DNA of 64,000 bases from Planctellipticum variicoloris (GCF_030622045.1 NZ_CP130886.1:5960001-6024000); one strand, 5' to 3'; positions 49,469 through 58,019 are shown, counted from the first letter of the stretch. Notes: generated by a model from the letters alone, not told the origin. Translations and numbers: made by a program.

Positions 49469-50419
49469 TCAGTGCAACGAGTACTGCTGCTGAATCGAAC
49501 TGCTGAGCTGGCTGACCCCCGCCATGGCCGTCGCCAGGACGTCGTGCAGGCCCGATTCGATCAGGTCGTCGATGTCGCGGTAGCGCAGTCCGCTGATGAT
49601 CCGTCCCAGCCGCCGGGCTGCCGGACTGTCGTTCCGTTCGAGCGGCTTGCCGCTGATTTCGACCAAGGCGTCCGCCGCCCGCTCCAGGCAGAAGCGGACC
49701 GAGTGGGGCAGTTCCGGGTTCATCAGCAGGAATTCGATCACCCGTTCGTGCTCGACCCGGCTGATATACAGCCGTCGGTACGATTCGTACGCCGAGCAGC
49801 TCATCAGCACCGAACCCCACTGCAGGTTCGCCAGCGGCAGCTCGGTCGGACTGGTCAGCCGCGACAGCAGTTGCGACTTCACGTCGAGAATCCGCAGCGT
49901 CTTGTCCGCCCGTTCGAGATACTTCCCGAGCTGGATGAACTGCCAGCTCTCGTCGTGCGACATCGTCGCGTCGCAGATTCCCTGAAAGAGCTGACTCCCC
50001 ACCTGCACGGTCTGATAGAGATCGTGCGGCGACGTCAGAACCTGCTGTCGGAAATCCGGGTCCGACAACTGCCAGTAGAGCTTGTTGAGCTCCCGCCACA
50101 TTTCCGAGGCGATCGATCCGCGGACGCTTCGCGCGTTGTTGCGCGAGCGGTTGACGCACATCATGATGCTGGTCGGAATCTCCATCTCGAACGTCAGCCG
50201 CCGGCTGATCGCCTGCTGCAGCGATTCTTCCGGTTCCGGGATCACATCGACCTGCAGGATCGCCAGCAGCGCGTTCCATTGCAGCTTCAGCGGCCCACTC
50301 AGCACGCCGTGCAGATCCAGCTCAGTATGGAAGCTGACATCCAGCAGCCGGGCGACATGCTCGGCCCGTTCCAGATACCGGCTCATCCAGTACATCGCAT
50401 CAGCAACACGGCTGAGCAT
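49469..50419 (-). CDS. Alpha-E domain protein (DUF403)
   Basis: A 316-residue, almost entirely helical protein. The start MLSRVADAMYWMSRYLERAEHVARLLDV is the hallmark of the alpha-E family. Further marks are SRNNARSVRGSIASEMW and WQFIQLGKYLERADKTLRILD. Alpha-E proteins are found beside ATP-grasp peptide ligases and transglutaminases; their own activity is unknown. The ATG at 50419 matches the family; a longer frame begins within the inverted repeat upstream. Confidence 0.88.
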   Translation of the reverse strand: MLSRVADAMYWMSRYLERAEHVARLLDVSFHTELDLHGVLSGPLKLQWNALLAILQVDVIPEPEESLQQAISRRLTFEMEIPTSIMMCVNRSRNNARSVRGSIASEMWRELNKLYWQLSDPDFRQQVLTSPHDLYQTVQVGSQLFQGICDATMSHDESWQFIQLGKYLERADKTLRILDVKSQLLSRLTSPTELPLANLQWGSVLMSCSAYESYRRLYISRVEHERVIEFLLMNPELPHSVRFCLERAADALVEISGKPLERNDSPAARRLGRIISGLRYRDIDDLIESGLHDVLATAMAGVSQLSSSIQQQYSLH

Positions 50420-50442
50420 GGTTAATTCCTTGTCCGAGATCC

Positions 50443-50571
50443 CTCGTTCCCAGGCTCTGCCTGGGAACGTCCTCTTCCGAGGCACTGCCTCGTCTGCGAC
50501 CCAGTCGAAGCATGCCTCGGAGGACGCAGAGCGTCCGCAGACTGCATTCCCAGGCAGAGCCTGGGAACGAG
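50443..50571. repeat. Paired CGTTCCCAGGC palindromes
   Basis: A copy at 50443-50469 (CGTTCCCAGGC-TCTG-CCTGGGAACG) and an inverted, near-identical copy at 50546-50571 flank 76 bases. The inner part contains another inverted pair, ccgaggca and tgcctcgg. Each copy can fold by itself and the two can pair with each other. It fills the space between the alpha-E and ATP-grasp genes and would be part of the operon transcript. Confidence 0.8.
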
Positions 50572-50672
50572 TTCAAACTGCCGTAGAGCCGGGCGCGCCA
50601 GGCCCTCTTCTTCCTTTGTTTCGTCTTCTCTTCACTCGCCACGAATCACTCATCACCAGCCACTTCTTCTCT

Positions 50673-52160
50673 CTACTCATCCGTCGCCAGCACCCACGTA
50701 TCCTTGCTTCCGCCTCCCTGCGAGCTGTTGACGACCAGGCTTCCTTTCGGGAGCGCCACGCGGGTCAGCGAGCCCGGCACGATGACAGTCTTTTCGCCAG
50801 TCAGCACGAACGGCCGCAGGTCGACGTGCCGGCCTTCCAGCCGGCCGTCGACAAACGTTGGATGCGTCGAGAGCTGGATCGTCGGCTGGGCGATGTAGTC
50901 CCGCGGACAGGCCCGCAGCAGGTCGCGGAAGGTGTCCTGCTGCTCTTTCGTACTCGCCGGGCCGACGAGCATGCCGTAGCCCCCCGATTCGTTGACCTTT
51001 TTGACGACGAGCTTGTCGATGTTCGCCAGCACGTGATCGAGCTGAGCCGGGATCTCGGGCCGGAATGTCTCGACGTTCGGCAGGATCGGATCCTGCTTGA
51101 GGTAGTACCGAATCATGTCCGGCACGAAGGGATAGATCCCCTTGTCGTCGGCGATCCCGGTCCCGATGCTGTTCGCCAGGGCCACGTTGCCCGCCCGGTA
51201 GGCGTTCACCAGACCGGGGACCCCCAGCATGCTGTCGGAACGGAAGGTCAGCGGGTCGAGGAAGTCGTCATCGATCCGGCGATAGATCGTGTCGACTTTC
51301 TGCAGGCCGCGGGTCGTCCGCATGAAAACGCGGTTCTGATCCACGACCAGATCCCGTCCCTCGACCAGCTCGATCCCCATCCGCTGGGCCAGAAAGCTGT
51401 GCTCGAAGTAGGCGGAGTTGAACATACCGGGACTGAGCAGGACCGCGGTCGGGTCGGCGGAGAAGCCCGACGCGATGTACTTCAGCACGTCCAGCAGCGC
51501 TGCCGGGTAGTCGTCCGTCGAACGGACGTTGTACTGTTGAAAGACGAGCGGAAAGACCCGCTTGAGGACCTGCCGGTTCTGCAGCATGTAGCTCACGCCC
51601 GACGGCGTCCGCCCGTTGTCTTCCAGGACGAGATAATTCCCGTCCGCATCACGGATCAGATCGGTCCCGCAGACGTGAATATAGATCCGCTTGGGAACCT
51701 TGGCCCCCACGAACTCCCGGCGGAAGTAGGCCCCGCCGTAGATGAGCTGCGGGTCGAGGATGCGATCCTTGAGAATCTTCTGGTCGTGATAGATGTCGTC
51801 CAGGAACAGGTTCAGCGCCGTGATCCGCTGCGTCAGCCCGATTTCGATCTGCTGCCATTCGTGGGCGGGGATGATCCGCGGCACCGGATCCATCGGCCAG
51901 ACCCGCTCGATCCCTTCCTCGGCCCGGTAGACAGTGAAGCCCACCCCGTCCCGCCGCATCGACAGATCGGTCATCGTTTTGCGACGACGGAACTCGTCGG
52001 GGGTCAGCGACTGCAGCAGGCGGGCCAGCGTCCGGTAATGCGGCCGGGGCTGCAGGTCGCGGTCGAACATCTCGTCGTAGGCGGCGGACAGGGCGTATTC
52101 GCTCCCCAGCCGGCCGACGGCGTTCGACGCTGCTGGAGGTGCCGGTTCATGCGAATCCAT
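50673..52160 (-). CDS. Circularly permuted ATP-grasp protein
   Basis: A 495-residue protein of the circularly permuted ATP-grasp family (DUF404/DUF407). Clear segments are ITALNLFLDDIYHDQKILKD (about 113-132), YLVLEDNGRTPSGVSYML (about 175-192) with the ATP-grasp acidic residues, ALANSIGTGIADDKGIYPFV, and VNESGGYGMLVGP in the lysine-bearing part. Members form peptide-like bonds between amino and carboxyl groups. It is the first gene of the trio with alpha-E and transglutaminase. The ATG at 52160 fits the family start. Confidence 0.88.
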   Translation of the reverse strand: MDSHEPAPPAASNAVGRLGSEYALSAAYDEMFDRDLQPRPHYRTLARLLQSLTPDEFRRRKTMTDLSMRRDGVGFTVYRAEEGIERVWPMDPVPRIIPAHEWQQIEIGLTQRITALNLFLDDIYHDQKILKDRILDPQLIYGGAYFRREFVGAKVPKRIYIHVCGTDLIRDADGNYLVLEDNGRTPSGVSYMLQNRQVLKRVFPLVFQQYNVRSTDDYPAALLDVLKYIASGFSADPTAVLLSPGMFNSAYFEHSFLAQRMGIELVEGRDLVVDQNRVFMRTTRGLQKVDTIYRRIDDDFLDPLTFRSDSMLGVPGLVNAYRAGNVALANSIGTGIADDKGIYPFVPDMIRYYLKQDPILPNVETFRPEIPAQLDHVLANIDKLVVKKVNESGGYGMLVGPASTKEQQDTFRDLLRACPRDYIAQPTIQLSTHPTFVDGRLEGRHVDLRPFVLTGEKTVIVPGSLTRVALPKGSLVVNSSQGGGSKDTWVLATDE

Positions 52161-52408
52161 GGTGCCTGGTCCTCGCCCGTCGCAAAACCCGCCACGCCCG
52201 TTATCTGGGCATGCGGTGCCGTGTTTTGCGTCACGTCTGTGGTCTCGTCGCGGAATCCGTCAGCCAGCCTGGTCGTAAACACCGCAGCGGACGTGAAGTT
52301 GGGAAGAATTCGCTGTCTGGCGGAGTACCATCGCTCAAGAGATTGGCAAATGGCATGCCGGGCGATAGGGGTGGCTGTGCCGGCCGAAGATGGCGTATCG
52401 CGGATCGC

Positions 52409-52801
52409 TTATCGCGAATCGCCGAAAGCAGGACCGCTGCTCGATCGAGACGATTCCGCCGACTCGTATCGGAACCGCCAGCCGGCCGGTCCGTGAACCT
52501 CAACAAGCGTCACCGTCCCCCGCAGACGCTCACCCTGGATTTGAAGCGACACTTGCGATCCATGGACGTCACCGCAGAACTCCCCCGCATCCCACCGGGC
52601 GACTGTCCCGCGGTTCCCGGAGACCGGCCCCTCGTAGTCCAGATACACCGGCCGATGATCCGGCAGCGCCTCCGCAGCAATCGCCACGTCCGCTGCCGGT
52701 TCCGCCAGCAGCCGCCACGCGCGCAGCACCTCCCCCGCCTCCAGGAGCAGATCCCAGTGCAAGAACGGATGGTCGTGGATCAGGATCGCGAAGCGAGGAA
52801 T
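52409..52801 (-). CDS. LigD-type 3'-phosphoesterase domain protein with non-standard start
   Basis: A small stand-alone relative of the DNA ligase D 3'-phosphoesterase domain, which trims 3' phosphates or ribonucleotides at DNA breaks. It has the characteristic HDHPFLHWDLLLEAG with metal-binding His and Asp residues, and VYLDYEGPVSGNRG. No ATG, GTG or upstream TTG exists in frame: the conserved opening PRFAILIHDHP begins at an ATT (52801) one sense codon after an in-frame TGA. A TTG at 52762 is the only conventional start, but would remove the first metal-site residues. It is 131 residues from the ATT. Confidence 0.6.
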   Translation of the reverse strand: MPRFAILIHDHPFLHWDLLLEAGEVLRAWRLLAEPAADVAIAAEALPDHRPVYLDYEGPVSGNRGTVARWDAGEFCGDVHGSQVSLQIQGERLRGTVTLVEVHGPAGWRFRYESAESSRSSSGPAFGDSR

Positions 52802-52873
52802 TTGTCAGTTGTCCTTGGTCAGTTGTCCGTCGGGCCGCGCGGCCGTCTTCCTCCGACACTCAACTCTCGTCTC

Positions 52874-53911
52874 TCAACTCCCAACGGCCCCGAGAACTCC
52901 CGCCAGCTTCCGCCCCGTCACCGACAACGGATACTCCCCGAACCGCTCGGCGGCCACCCATTCCGCGGGCGTTTCCCGGACCGTCAGCCGTCCGCCGGTC
53001 CGCCGGGCGACGTGGCATTTCAGCGTAATCCGGTATCGCGTCACGCTGTGCTGGAATTCCGCCACCTGCGGTCCCAGTTCAATCTGCAGCCCGGTCTGAT
53101 CGCGCACGAGACCCTGCAACGCGAACGTCGCCGCATGATCCTCCAGCGGATAGCGCAGGAAATCCCACAGCCCCGCCCAGCGCTCCTCGGCGGTCCGCTG
53201 CCGCAGCAGATATTTTCCCTCGTGGCAGACCGCCACATACGCCTCGGTGACCGACGTGATCTCCGGCCGCTTCGCCGGTCGCGGAAGTTCGTGCTGGCGG
53301 CCTTCCGCCGCGGCGACGCAACACGTCTTCGCGGGACAGTGGTCGCAGTCGGGCTGCGACGGCGTGCAGACGGTCGCCCCCAAGTCGGTCAGCGCCTGGT
53401 TGAACTCCCCCGCCCCGGTCGCCGGCAGGATCTTTTCGGCGAATTCCCACAGCACCCGCTGCCCGGCCGTCGACCGCGGATCGCCGTCGTAGCCGAGCAG
53501 CCGGCAGTACAACCGCAGCGTGTTCGCTTCGACGATGGGCGCCCGCCGGTTGTAGGCGAACGATGCAATCGCCCCGGCGGTGTACCTCCCGACCCCCGGC
53601 AGCGATTCCAGGACCGCAGGTTCCGACGGAAACTCTCCGCCGAATTGCTCGACGACGACCTGAGCGGCCCGATGCAGGTTCCGCGCCCGGCTGTAATAGC
53701 CCAGCCCCTCCCACAACCGCAGCACGTCGCTCTCGTCAGCCGCCGCCAGCTCCCGGACCGACGGAAACCGCTGCAGAAACCGGTCGAAGTACGGTTTCAC
53801 CGCCACGACGGTCGTCTGCTGCAGCATGATCTCGCTGATCCAGACGAGATAGGCATCCCGCTGATTCCGCCACGGCAGCTCGCGTCCATGCTGTGCGTGC
53901 CACTTGAGCAA
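52874..53911 (-). CDS. mutY: A/G-specific adenine DNA glycosylase
   Basis: A 345-residue base-excision enzyme removing adenine opposite 8-oxoguanine. Present are SEIMLQQTTV with the catalytic Glu, the helix-hairpin-helix LPGVGRYTAGAI, and the iron-sulfur ligands C-x6-C-x2-C-x5-C (CTPSQPDCDHC...C). The usual VDGNVxR is VEANTLR. A NUDIX-like C-terminal domain is present. The start used is TTG 53911; the frame continues upstream with FRKALLKW, which matches the family, so the real start is probably a non-ATG codon a few residues further up. The LigD-like gene is downstream on the same strand. Confidence 0.88.
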   Translation of the reverse strand: MLKWHAQHGRELPWRNQRDAYLVWISEIMLQQTTVVAVKPYFDRFLQRFPSVRELAAADESDVLRLWEGLGYYSRARNLHRAAQVVVEQFGGEFPSEPAVLESLPGVGRYTAGAIASFAYNRRAPIVEANTLRLYCRLLGYDGDPRSTAGQRVLWEFAEKILPATGAGEFNQALTDLGATVCTPSQPDCDHCPAKTCCVAAAEGRQHELPRPAKRPEITSVTEAYVAVCHEGKYLLRQRTAEERWAGLWDFLRYPLEDHAATFALQGLVRDQTGLQIELGPQVAEFQHSVTRYRITLKCHVARRTGGRLTVRETPAEWVAAERFGEYPLSVTGRKLAGVLGAVGS

Positions 53912-53992
53912 CGCCTTCCGAAACCGTGAAAACGTCGAAGCGTCCAGAATCGATTCTCCTGTTTGGCGATCAGCGATAAGCCCTCTTCGTCT

Positions 53993-54031
53993 GGCTATTC
54001 GCTATTCCCTACTCGCTATTCCCTACTTCTC
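53993..54031. repeat. Short tandem repeat of GCTATTCCCTACTC type
   Basis: About 2.7 imperfect copies of a 14-mer (GCTATTCCCTACTC) in the gap between mutY and the DUF1501 gene. The sequence is AT-richer than its surroundings. It is followed by a short stretch without features before the DUF1501 gene. Confidence 0.6.
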
Positions 54032-54163
54032 CACTGGACAACCACCGCCCGTTTGCCCGAAGATATCTCTCATGGGAGCCGCTTGATACGTCGCCCCCTG
54101 TCCGCCTGCCCACATTGCCTGCCGATGCCACTGCCTGCCCGGCCCCGCCGACGAGGTTCTCTC

Positions 54164-55621
54164 ATGTTCGATCAATCGCTCCCCTCGCGTCGTCAGTTCC
54201 TGGCTCATAACGCCATGGGAGTCGGCTCCGTCGCACTGGCTTGGCTGCTCCAGCAGGAAAACCTCCTCGCCAAGCCCCCCATCGTTACCGAAAAAGAAGT
54301 CCACCGCGATCTGCTCCCGCGCTCCCCGCACTACGCCCCGCAGGCCCAGGCGATGATCTCCCTGTTCATGCACGGCGGCCCCGCCCACATGGACCTCACC
54401 GACCCGAAACCCGAACTGACGAAGCACGACGGCCAGGACTATACCGGCGAGGTGGCCTACAGCTTCGTCAATCGCGCCAGCAAGAAACTCCTCGGCAGCC
54501 CGTTCAAGTTCCAGAAACATGGCGAATGCGGCACCGAGCTGTCCGAGCTGCTCCCTCACCTGGGCGAGATCGTCGACGACATCTGTCTGATTCGCTCGAT
54601 GCACACCGGCCATAACGGCCACGAAGTCTCCATCCGCTACTTCCACAGCGGCATCCCCGCCGTCCTCGGCCGCCCGACGCTCGGCGCCTGGCTGACCTAT
54701 GCTCTCGGTTCCGAAACGCGCGACCTCCCGGCGTACATGGTCCTCGTCGATCCGGGCGGACACCCGGTCGACGGCACCCACAACTGGACCAACGGTTTTC
54801 TCCCGCCGCTCTTCCAGGGAACGGTTCTGCGTCCTTCGGAGCCGCGAATCCTGAACCTCAACCCGCCCCCCCGTCTTAAAGGGGACCTGCAGGCGCAGAA
54901 CCTCGACTTCCTCGCCGCGATCAACCGGCGCCACCTCGAACGCCATCCGGGCGAAGCCGACCTCGAAGCCCGGATCGCCAGCTACGAGCTCGCCGCCCGG
55001 ATGCAGACCTCCGCCACCGAGGCTCTCGATATCAGCCAGGAGACCGAAGCCACTCAAAAGATGTATGGTCTCGACCAGGACGCGACCCGCGAGTACGGCA
55101 CGCGCTGCCTGATCGCCCGCCGGCTCGTCGAACGGGGCGTCCGCTTCGTCCAGCTCTTCCTCGGCGGCCAGCCCTGGGACAATCACAGCAACCTTCGCGA
55201 CGGTCTCAAGGGAATTACCGCCCGGACCGACAAGCCCGCCGCCGCACTGGTCAAAGACCTCAAGCAGCGCGGCATGCTCGATTCGACCCTCGTCCACTGG
55301 GGCGGCGAAATCGGTCGCCTGCCGGTCACCGAAGGCGAAGGGGCCGGCTGCGGTCGCGATCACAACGGCCAGGGCTTCAGCATCTGGATGGCCGGCGGCG
55401 GTGTGAAAGGGGGCATGACCTACGGCGAAACCGACGAAGTCGGCCATCGCGCCGCGGTGAATGTCGTCACGCCGAACGACTACCAGGCGACGCTGCTGCA
55501 CCTGTTCGGCCTCGACCACCAGCAGCTCGTCTACCGTCACAACGGCCAGGAACAGGTCCTGACCGCGAAGCGTCCGGCCAAGGTCGTCGGCGACATCCTG
55601 AAGAACGGCGCCCCAGCATAG
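54164..55621 (+). CDS. DUF1501 exported protein
   Basis: A 485-residue protein of the DUF1501 family, which is related to alkaline-phosphatase-like sulfatases and very common in planctomycetes. A Tat-type signal SRRQFL lies at residues 8-13. Family marks are MISLFMHGGPAHMDLTDPKP, RSMHTGHNGHEVS, and HWGGEIGRLP with GRDHNGQGFS. These proteins commonly sit beside a cytochrome gene, but here no DUF1549/1553 partner is adjacent. The ATG at 54164 starts the Tat signal. Confidence 0.9.
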   Translation: MFDQSLPSRRQFLAHNAMGVGSVALAWLLQQENLLAKPPIVTEKEVHRDLLPRSPHYAPQAQAMISLFMHGGPAHMDLTDPKPELTKHDGQDYTGEVAYSFVNRASKKLLGSPFKFQKHGECGTELSELLPHLGEIVDDICLIRSMHTGHNGHEVSIRYFHSGIPAVLGRPTLGAWLTYALGSETRDLPAYMVLVDPGGHPVDGTHNWTNGFLPPLFQGTVLRPSEPRILNLNPPPRLKGDLQAQNLDFLAAINRRHLERHPGEADLEARIASYELAARMQTSATEALDISQETEATQKMYGLDQDATREYGTRCLIARRLVERGVRFVQLFLGGQPWDNHSNLRDGLKGITARTDKPAAALVKDLKQRGMLDSTLVHWGGEIGRLPVTEGEGAGCGRDHNGQGFSIWMAGGGVKGGMTYGETDEVGHRAAVNVVTPNDYQATLLHLFGLDHQQLVYRHNGQEQVLTAKRPAKVVGDILKNGAPA

Positions 55622-55751
55622 GGCCGGTTCCACCGGCCGGCGCAGACGCAAGAGGCCGCCGTTGGATTCTCAACGGCGGAAGGACGCACTTCGGCTTTGT
55701 GTCGCCCGATTCGAATTGGCGCTCCGAGCAGCCCATAATGCTCGCGTATCG

Positions 55752-55803
55752 CGTACGGACGACCGTGCGTCAGCAATTCGACTCGGGTAGGGACGACCCT
55801 GCC
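55752..55803 (+). promoter_or_regulatory. Guanidine-II (mini-ykkC) riboswitch
   Basis: Two adjacent hairpins each expose an ACGA loop closed by G-C pairs: 55752-55769 (stem CGTACGG with CCGTGCG) and 55786-55803 (stem GGTAGGG with CCCTGCC). Twin stems with ACGR loops are the hallmark of the guanidine-II class. The second stem ends 20 bases before the start of a SugE-type exporter, the classic target; an AGAAAGG ribosome site follows. Binding should free the site and turn on export. Confidence 0.85.
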
Positions 55804-55823
55804 GACGCCAGAAAGGTCGCGTC

Positions 55824-56138
55824 ATGGCATGGTGGTATCTGATCCTCGCCGGGCTGCTCGAAGTCGGCTGGGCCATCGGGCTCAAGTCTTCCCACGGCTT
55901 CACCCGGCTCTGGCCCAGCGTGGCGACCGTGGTCGCGATGGCGCTCAGCATGCTCCTGCTCGGCCTCGCCGTGCGTACGATCCCCATCGGCACGGGCTAC
56001 GTCATCTGGACCGGAATCGGCGCTGTCGGAGCCGCCACGCTGGGCATGGTCCTGTTCGGCGAACCGGCGACCGCGGCCCGGTTGTTCTGCCTGGGACTGA
56101 TCCTGGCCGGCATCATCGGCCTGAAGATCGCAACCTGA
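55824..56138 (+). CDS. sugE: SMR-family guanidinium exporter, SugE/Gdx type
   Basis: A 104-residue four-helix proton-coupled exporter. The active-site Glu13 lies in [14 protein letters not shown], and the SugE/Gdx-type fourth helix [12 protein letters not shown] is present. Riboswitch control by guanidine supports Gdx function (export of guanidinium) over general multidrug transport. It is a single gene; the next gene is convergent. Confidence 0.9.
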   Translation: MAWWYLILAGLLEVGWAIGLKSSHGFTRLWPSVATVVAMALSMLLLGLAVRTIPIGTGYVIWTGIGAVGAATLGMVLFGEPATAARLFCLGLILAGIIGLKIAT

Positions 56139-56168
56139 CGGGCGGCGATTACTCCACGGTCACTCTTC

Positions 56169-56205
56169 TCATTTCGACATTCCGCCTTCGTCATTCGACA
56201 TTCTC
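56169..56205. repeat. Dispersed TCATTCGACATTC phrase
   Basis: An imperfect direct repeat (tcgacattc ... tcattcgacattc) around ccgccttcg. A close match lies at 33176-33217 (tcgatactc-cgcctgcg-tcattcgacgttc), where it runs into the 3' end of the LPG-synthase-like gene. Confidence 0.6.
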
Positions 56206-57264
56206 CTACCCCCCCACATACCTCACATACAGCCCTCGCGCCACCGTCGCATCATCCGTCCCCTGGATGATGGCCCGCCCGTCGCGGAAGATTGTCAGTT
56301 CGCAGTCGCTGCCGGTCGGTGTGAACCGCAACAGAAACGCATTCTGCTTCACCGCGCCCAGCGGACTCAGCTTCGCCGCCAGTTCCTCCAGCGAAAGCCG
56401 GAACGCTTCTGCCGGGGAAATCTGCACCGAGTTCCGACCACACAGCACCGTCGATTGCGTCCCCGACTTGCCGTGCAGCCAGTCACGCCGGCCCTGACCG
56501 CACGCGGGACACTCGCCGCTTTCCCTCAGCCCTTCCAGCGACACAGTCCGCCACGTCGCGCCCCACACATCGACGATCGTGAGCTGCTGCGGAATCGTTT
56601 CACCCTGCCCGGTCAACAGCTTGAGCGCCGCCACGACCTGCAATGACGCCACCACGTGAATCGCCGGCGCCAGCACGCCCGCGGTGTCGCACGTCTCCGT
56701 CGAACCCGGCTCCGGCATCGTTTCCATCAGGCACCGCAGACACGCCGTGTGGCCGGGACGGATCGCCATCGTCTGGCCGTGACTTCCCACCACCCCGCCA
56801 TAGACCCACGGCAGACTGGTCTCCAGCGCCGCATCGTTGATCAGGAACCGCAGCTCGAAGTTGTCGGAGCCATCCAGGATCAGATCAACGTCCCGGCTCA
56901 GTTCGAGGATGTTCGCCGGCTGAATGTCGGCGATCACCGGCTCGACTGACACCTGCGAATTGATCCGCTGCAGCTTCTGCGTCGCCGCGATCACTTTGGG
57001 CAGTCGCTCGGCGACGTCGCTTTCGTCAAACAGCACTTGCCGCTGCAGGTTCGACAGGTCGACGAAGTCGCGATCGACGATCCGCAGGAAGCCCACGCCG
57101 GCCCGGACGAGGGAGTCGGCGATCGTTGACCCGAGCGCGCCGCAACCGCAGAGGAGCACGCGCGCCGAGCGCAGCCGCTGCTGACCCGCTTTGCCGATCG
57201 GAGCAAACCGCATCTGCCGGCTGTAGCGGTCCAGGTCGTCGCTGGAGGAGTTCAATTCGTTCAC
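56206..57264 (-). CDS. ThiF/MoeB-family adenylyltransferase (E1-like)
   Basis: A 352-residue E1-like enzyme that adenylates the C-terminus of a ubiquitin-like sulfur carrier (ThiS or MoaD type). Marks are YSRQMRFAPIGKAGQQRL, the nucleotide loop LLCGCGALGS, DRDFVDLSNLQRQVLF, DGSDNFELRFLIND, and zinc cysteines CLRC and CPAC. The C-terminal 75 residues are an extra domain, not rhodanese. The GTG at 57264 is used; a TTG at 57279 would add five residues. No carrier gene is adjacent, so thiamine or molybdopterin cannot be chosen. Confidence 0.82.
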   Translation of the reverse strand: MNELNSSSDDLDRYSRQMRFAPIGKAGQQRLRSARVLLCGCGALGSTIADSLVRAGVGFLRIVDRDFVDLSNLQRQVLFDESDVAERLPKVIAATQKLQRINSQVSVEPVIADIQPANILELSRDVDLILDGSDNFELRFLINDAALETSLPWVYGGVVGSHGQTMAIRPGHTACLRCLMETMPEPGSTETCDTAGVLAPAIHVVASLQVVAALKLLTGQGETIPQQLTIVDVWGATWRTVSLEGLRESGECPACGQGRRDWLHGKSGTQSTVLCGRNSVQISPAEAFRLSLEELAAKLSPLGAVKQNAFLLRFTPTGSDCELTIFRDGRAIIQGTDDATVARGLYVRYVGG

Positions 57265-57348
57265 AGGAAATCCGCGCAAAGTGGGGTTGAACAGAGATTG
57301 TACCAGAGCGAGTCTCCGTTCGCGTCAGTTGAACCGGGCATCGGTTAT

Positions 57349-57601
57349 CGGGCTTCGGGCTTCGGGCTTCGGGCTTCGCAGAACAGTACCTAGCCCGGGT
57401 GGCACGCTCTGAGGCTTTGCGAAGGGCGTGGTCTGCGAAGTCGTCGAGGGTTGAGCGTTCAGCGTTGAGGAATTGGAAGACACGCCCTTCGAGGACTCAG
57501 GGACGTGCCACCCAGACTCGTTGAGGGTTGAGCGTCGAGAGGTGCAATGACGGGCATTGCGTTTTTCTCTGCGAAGCCCGAAGCCCGAGACCCGAAGCCC
57601 G
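57349..57601. repeat. Inverted-end cassette E1
   Basis: A 253-base intergenic element bounded by inverted 34-nt blocks at 57349-57382 and 57568-57601, both of the form (CGGGNNT)4-CGCAGA with heptamer core CTT; 32 of 34 positions pair. Inside it is a second inverted pair (57397-57430 with 57481-57513). The copy of the MNSAQQ element starts five bases after the right block. It fills most of the 445-base gap between the ThiF-like and HTH genes. Confidence 0.85.
57397..57513. repeat. Inner inverted pair X-Y of cassette E1
   Basis: Arm X (57397-57430, GGGTGGCACG ... GAAGGGCGTG) and arm Y (57481-57513, its near complement) share both ends but differ in the middle: X has CTGAGGCTTTGCG and Y has CTGAGTCCTCG on the same sense. 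The same X and Y forms occur in the opposite order at 58910-58994. Confidence 0.8.
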
Positions 57602-57605
57602 CATT

Positions 57606-57654
57606 GTGAATTCCGCGCAACAAAGTCCCTAAAGATGACGGGACACAATCGGCC
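57606..57654 (+). repeat. MNSAQQ element, copy 1
   Basis: An approximately 49-base element, GTGAATTCCGCGCAACAAAG followed by tccctaa...gacgggacacaatcggcc. Read from the GTG it encodes MNSAQQSP and stops at TAA (57630-57632). It ends 55 bases before the HTH gene start. It is the first of four copies. Confidence 0.85.
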
Positions 57655-57709
57655 AGTTTTCTCTTCACTAGCCACCAGCCACTCTCCACTAGCCACTCTG
57701 GAGTTCCCC

Positions 57710-58015
57710 ATGTCTCTCATGGACACGTTCGAGCAGAAACAGCTTCTCCCCCGGCACGGCGCCGACGAATTCTGGTCCGAAATCCAGGAAATCTACGCCA
57801 AGGAAGACCCTCTCGCCTGGCAGCACCTGGCCATGTTCGCCCTCCGCGAAAGCGTCGGCTGGACCATCGACCAGATCGGCTTCGCGACCGGCCGCCATCC
57901 CGGCCACGTCACCCGCGCAATTCTGAGCGTCAAACAGGAGCTCCGCCGCAAGTTCCGCGACGGCCGCCGCTTCATCGAGCTGGAGGACGGTTTCTCGGAC
58001 CCGGATGAGCCGTGA
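57710..58015 (+). CDS. Small helix-turn-helix protein
   Basis: A 101-residue soluble protein. Residues about 43-80 (ALRESVGWTIDQIGFATGRHPGHVTRAILSVKQEL) resemble a sigma-factor region-4 or phage-type helix-turn-helix. The C-terminus is acidic. It could be the small-terminase-like or regulatory subunit of the phage module. The ATG at 57710 is chosen as the first of two Met codons after the leader element, although the frame is open back through that element. Confidence 0.6.
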   Translation: MSLMDTFEQKQLLPRHGADEFWSEIQEIYAKEDPLAWQHLAMFALRESVGWTIDQIGFATGRHPGHVTRAILSVKQELRRKFRDGRRFIELEDGFSDPDEP

Positions 58016-58019
58016 ATCG

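Noticed and set aside
57349-57601. CRISPR array in the heptad repeat region
   Set aside because: Repeat units are 7 bases, contiguous and without spacers, and no cas gene is present.
57557-57709. N-terminal extension of the HTH protein through the MNSAQQ element
   Set aside because: The extension translates repeat sequence of low complexity; the Met after the element begins the globular part.
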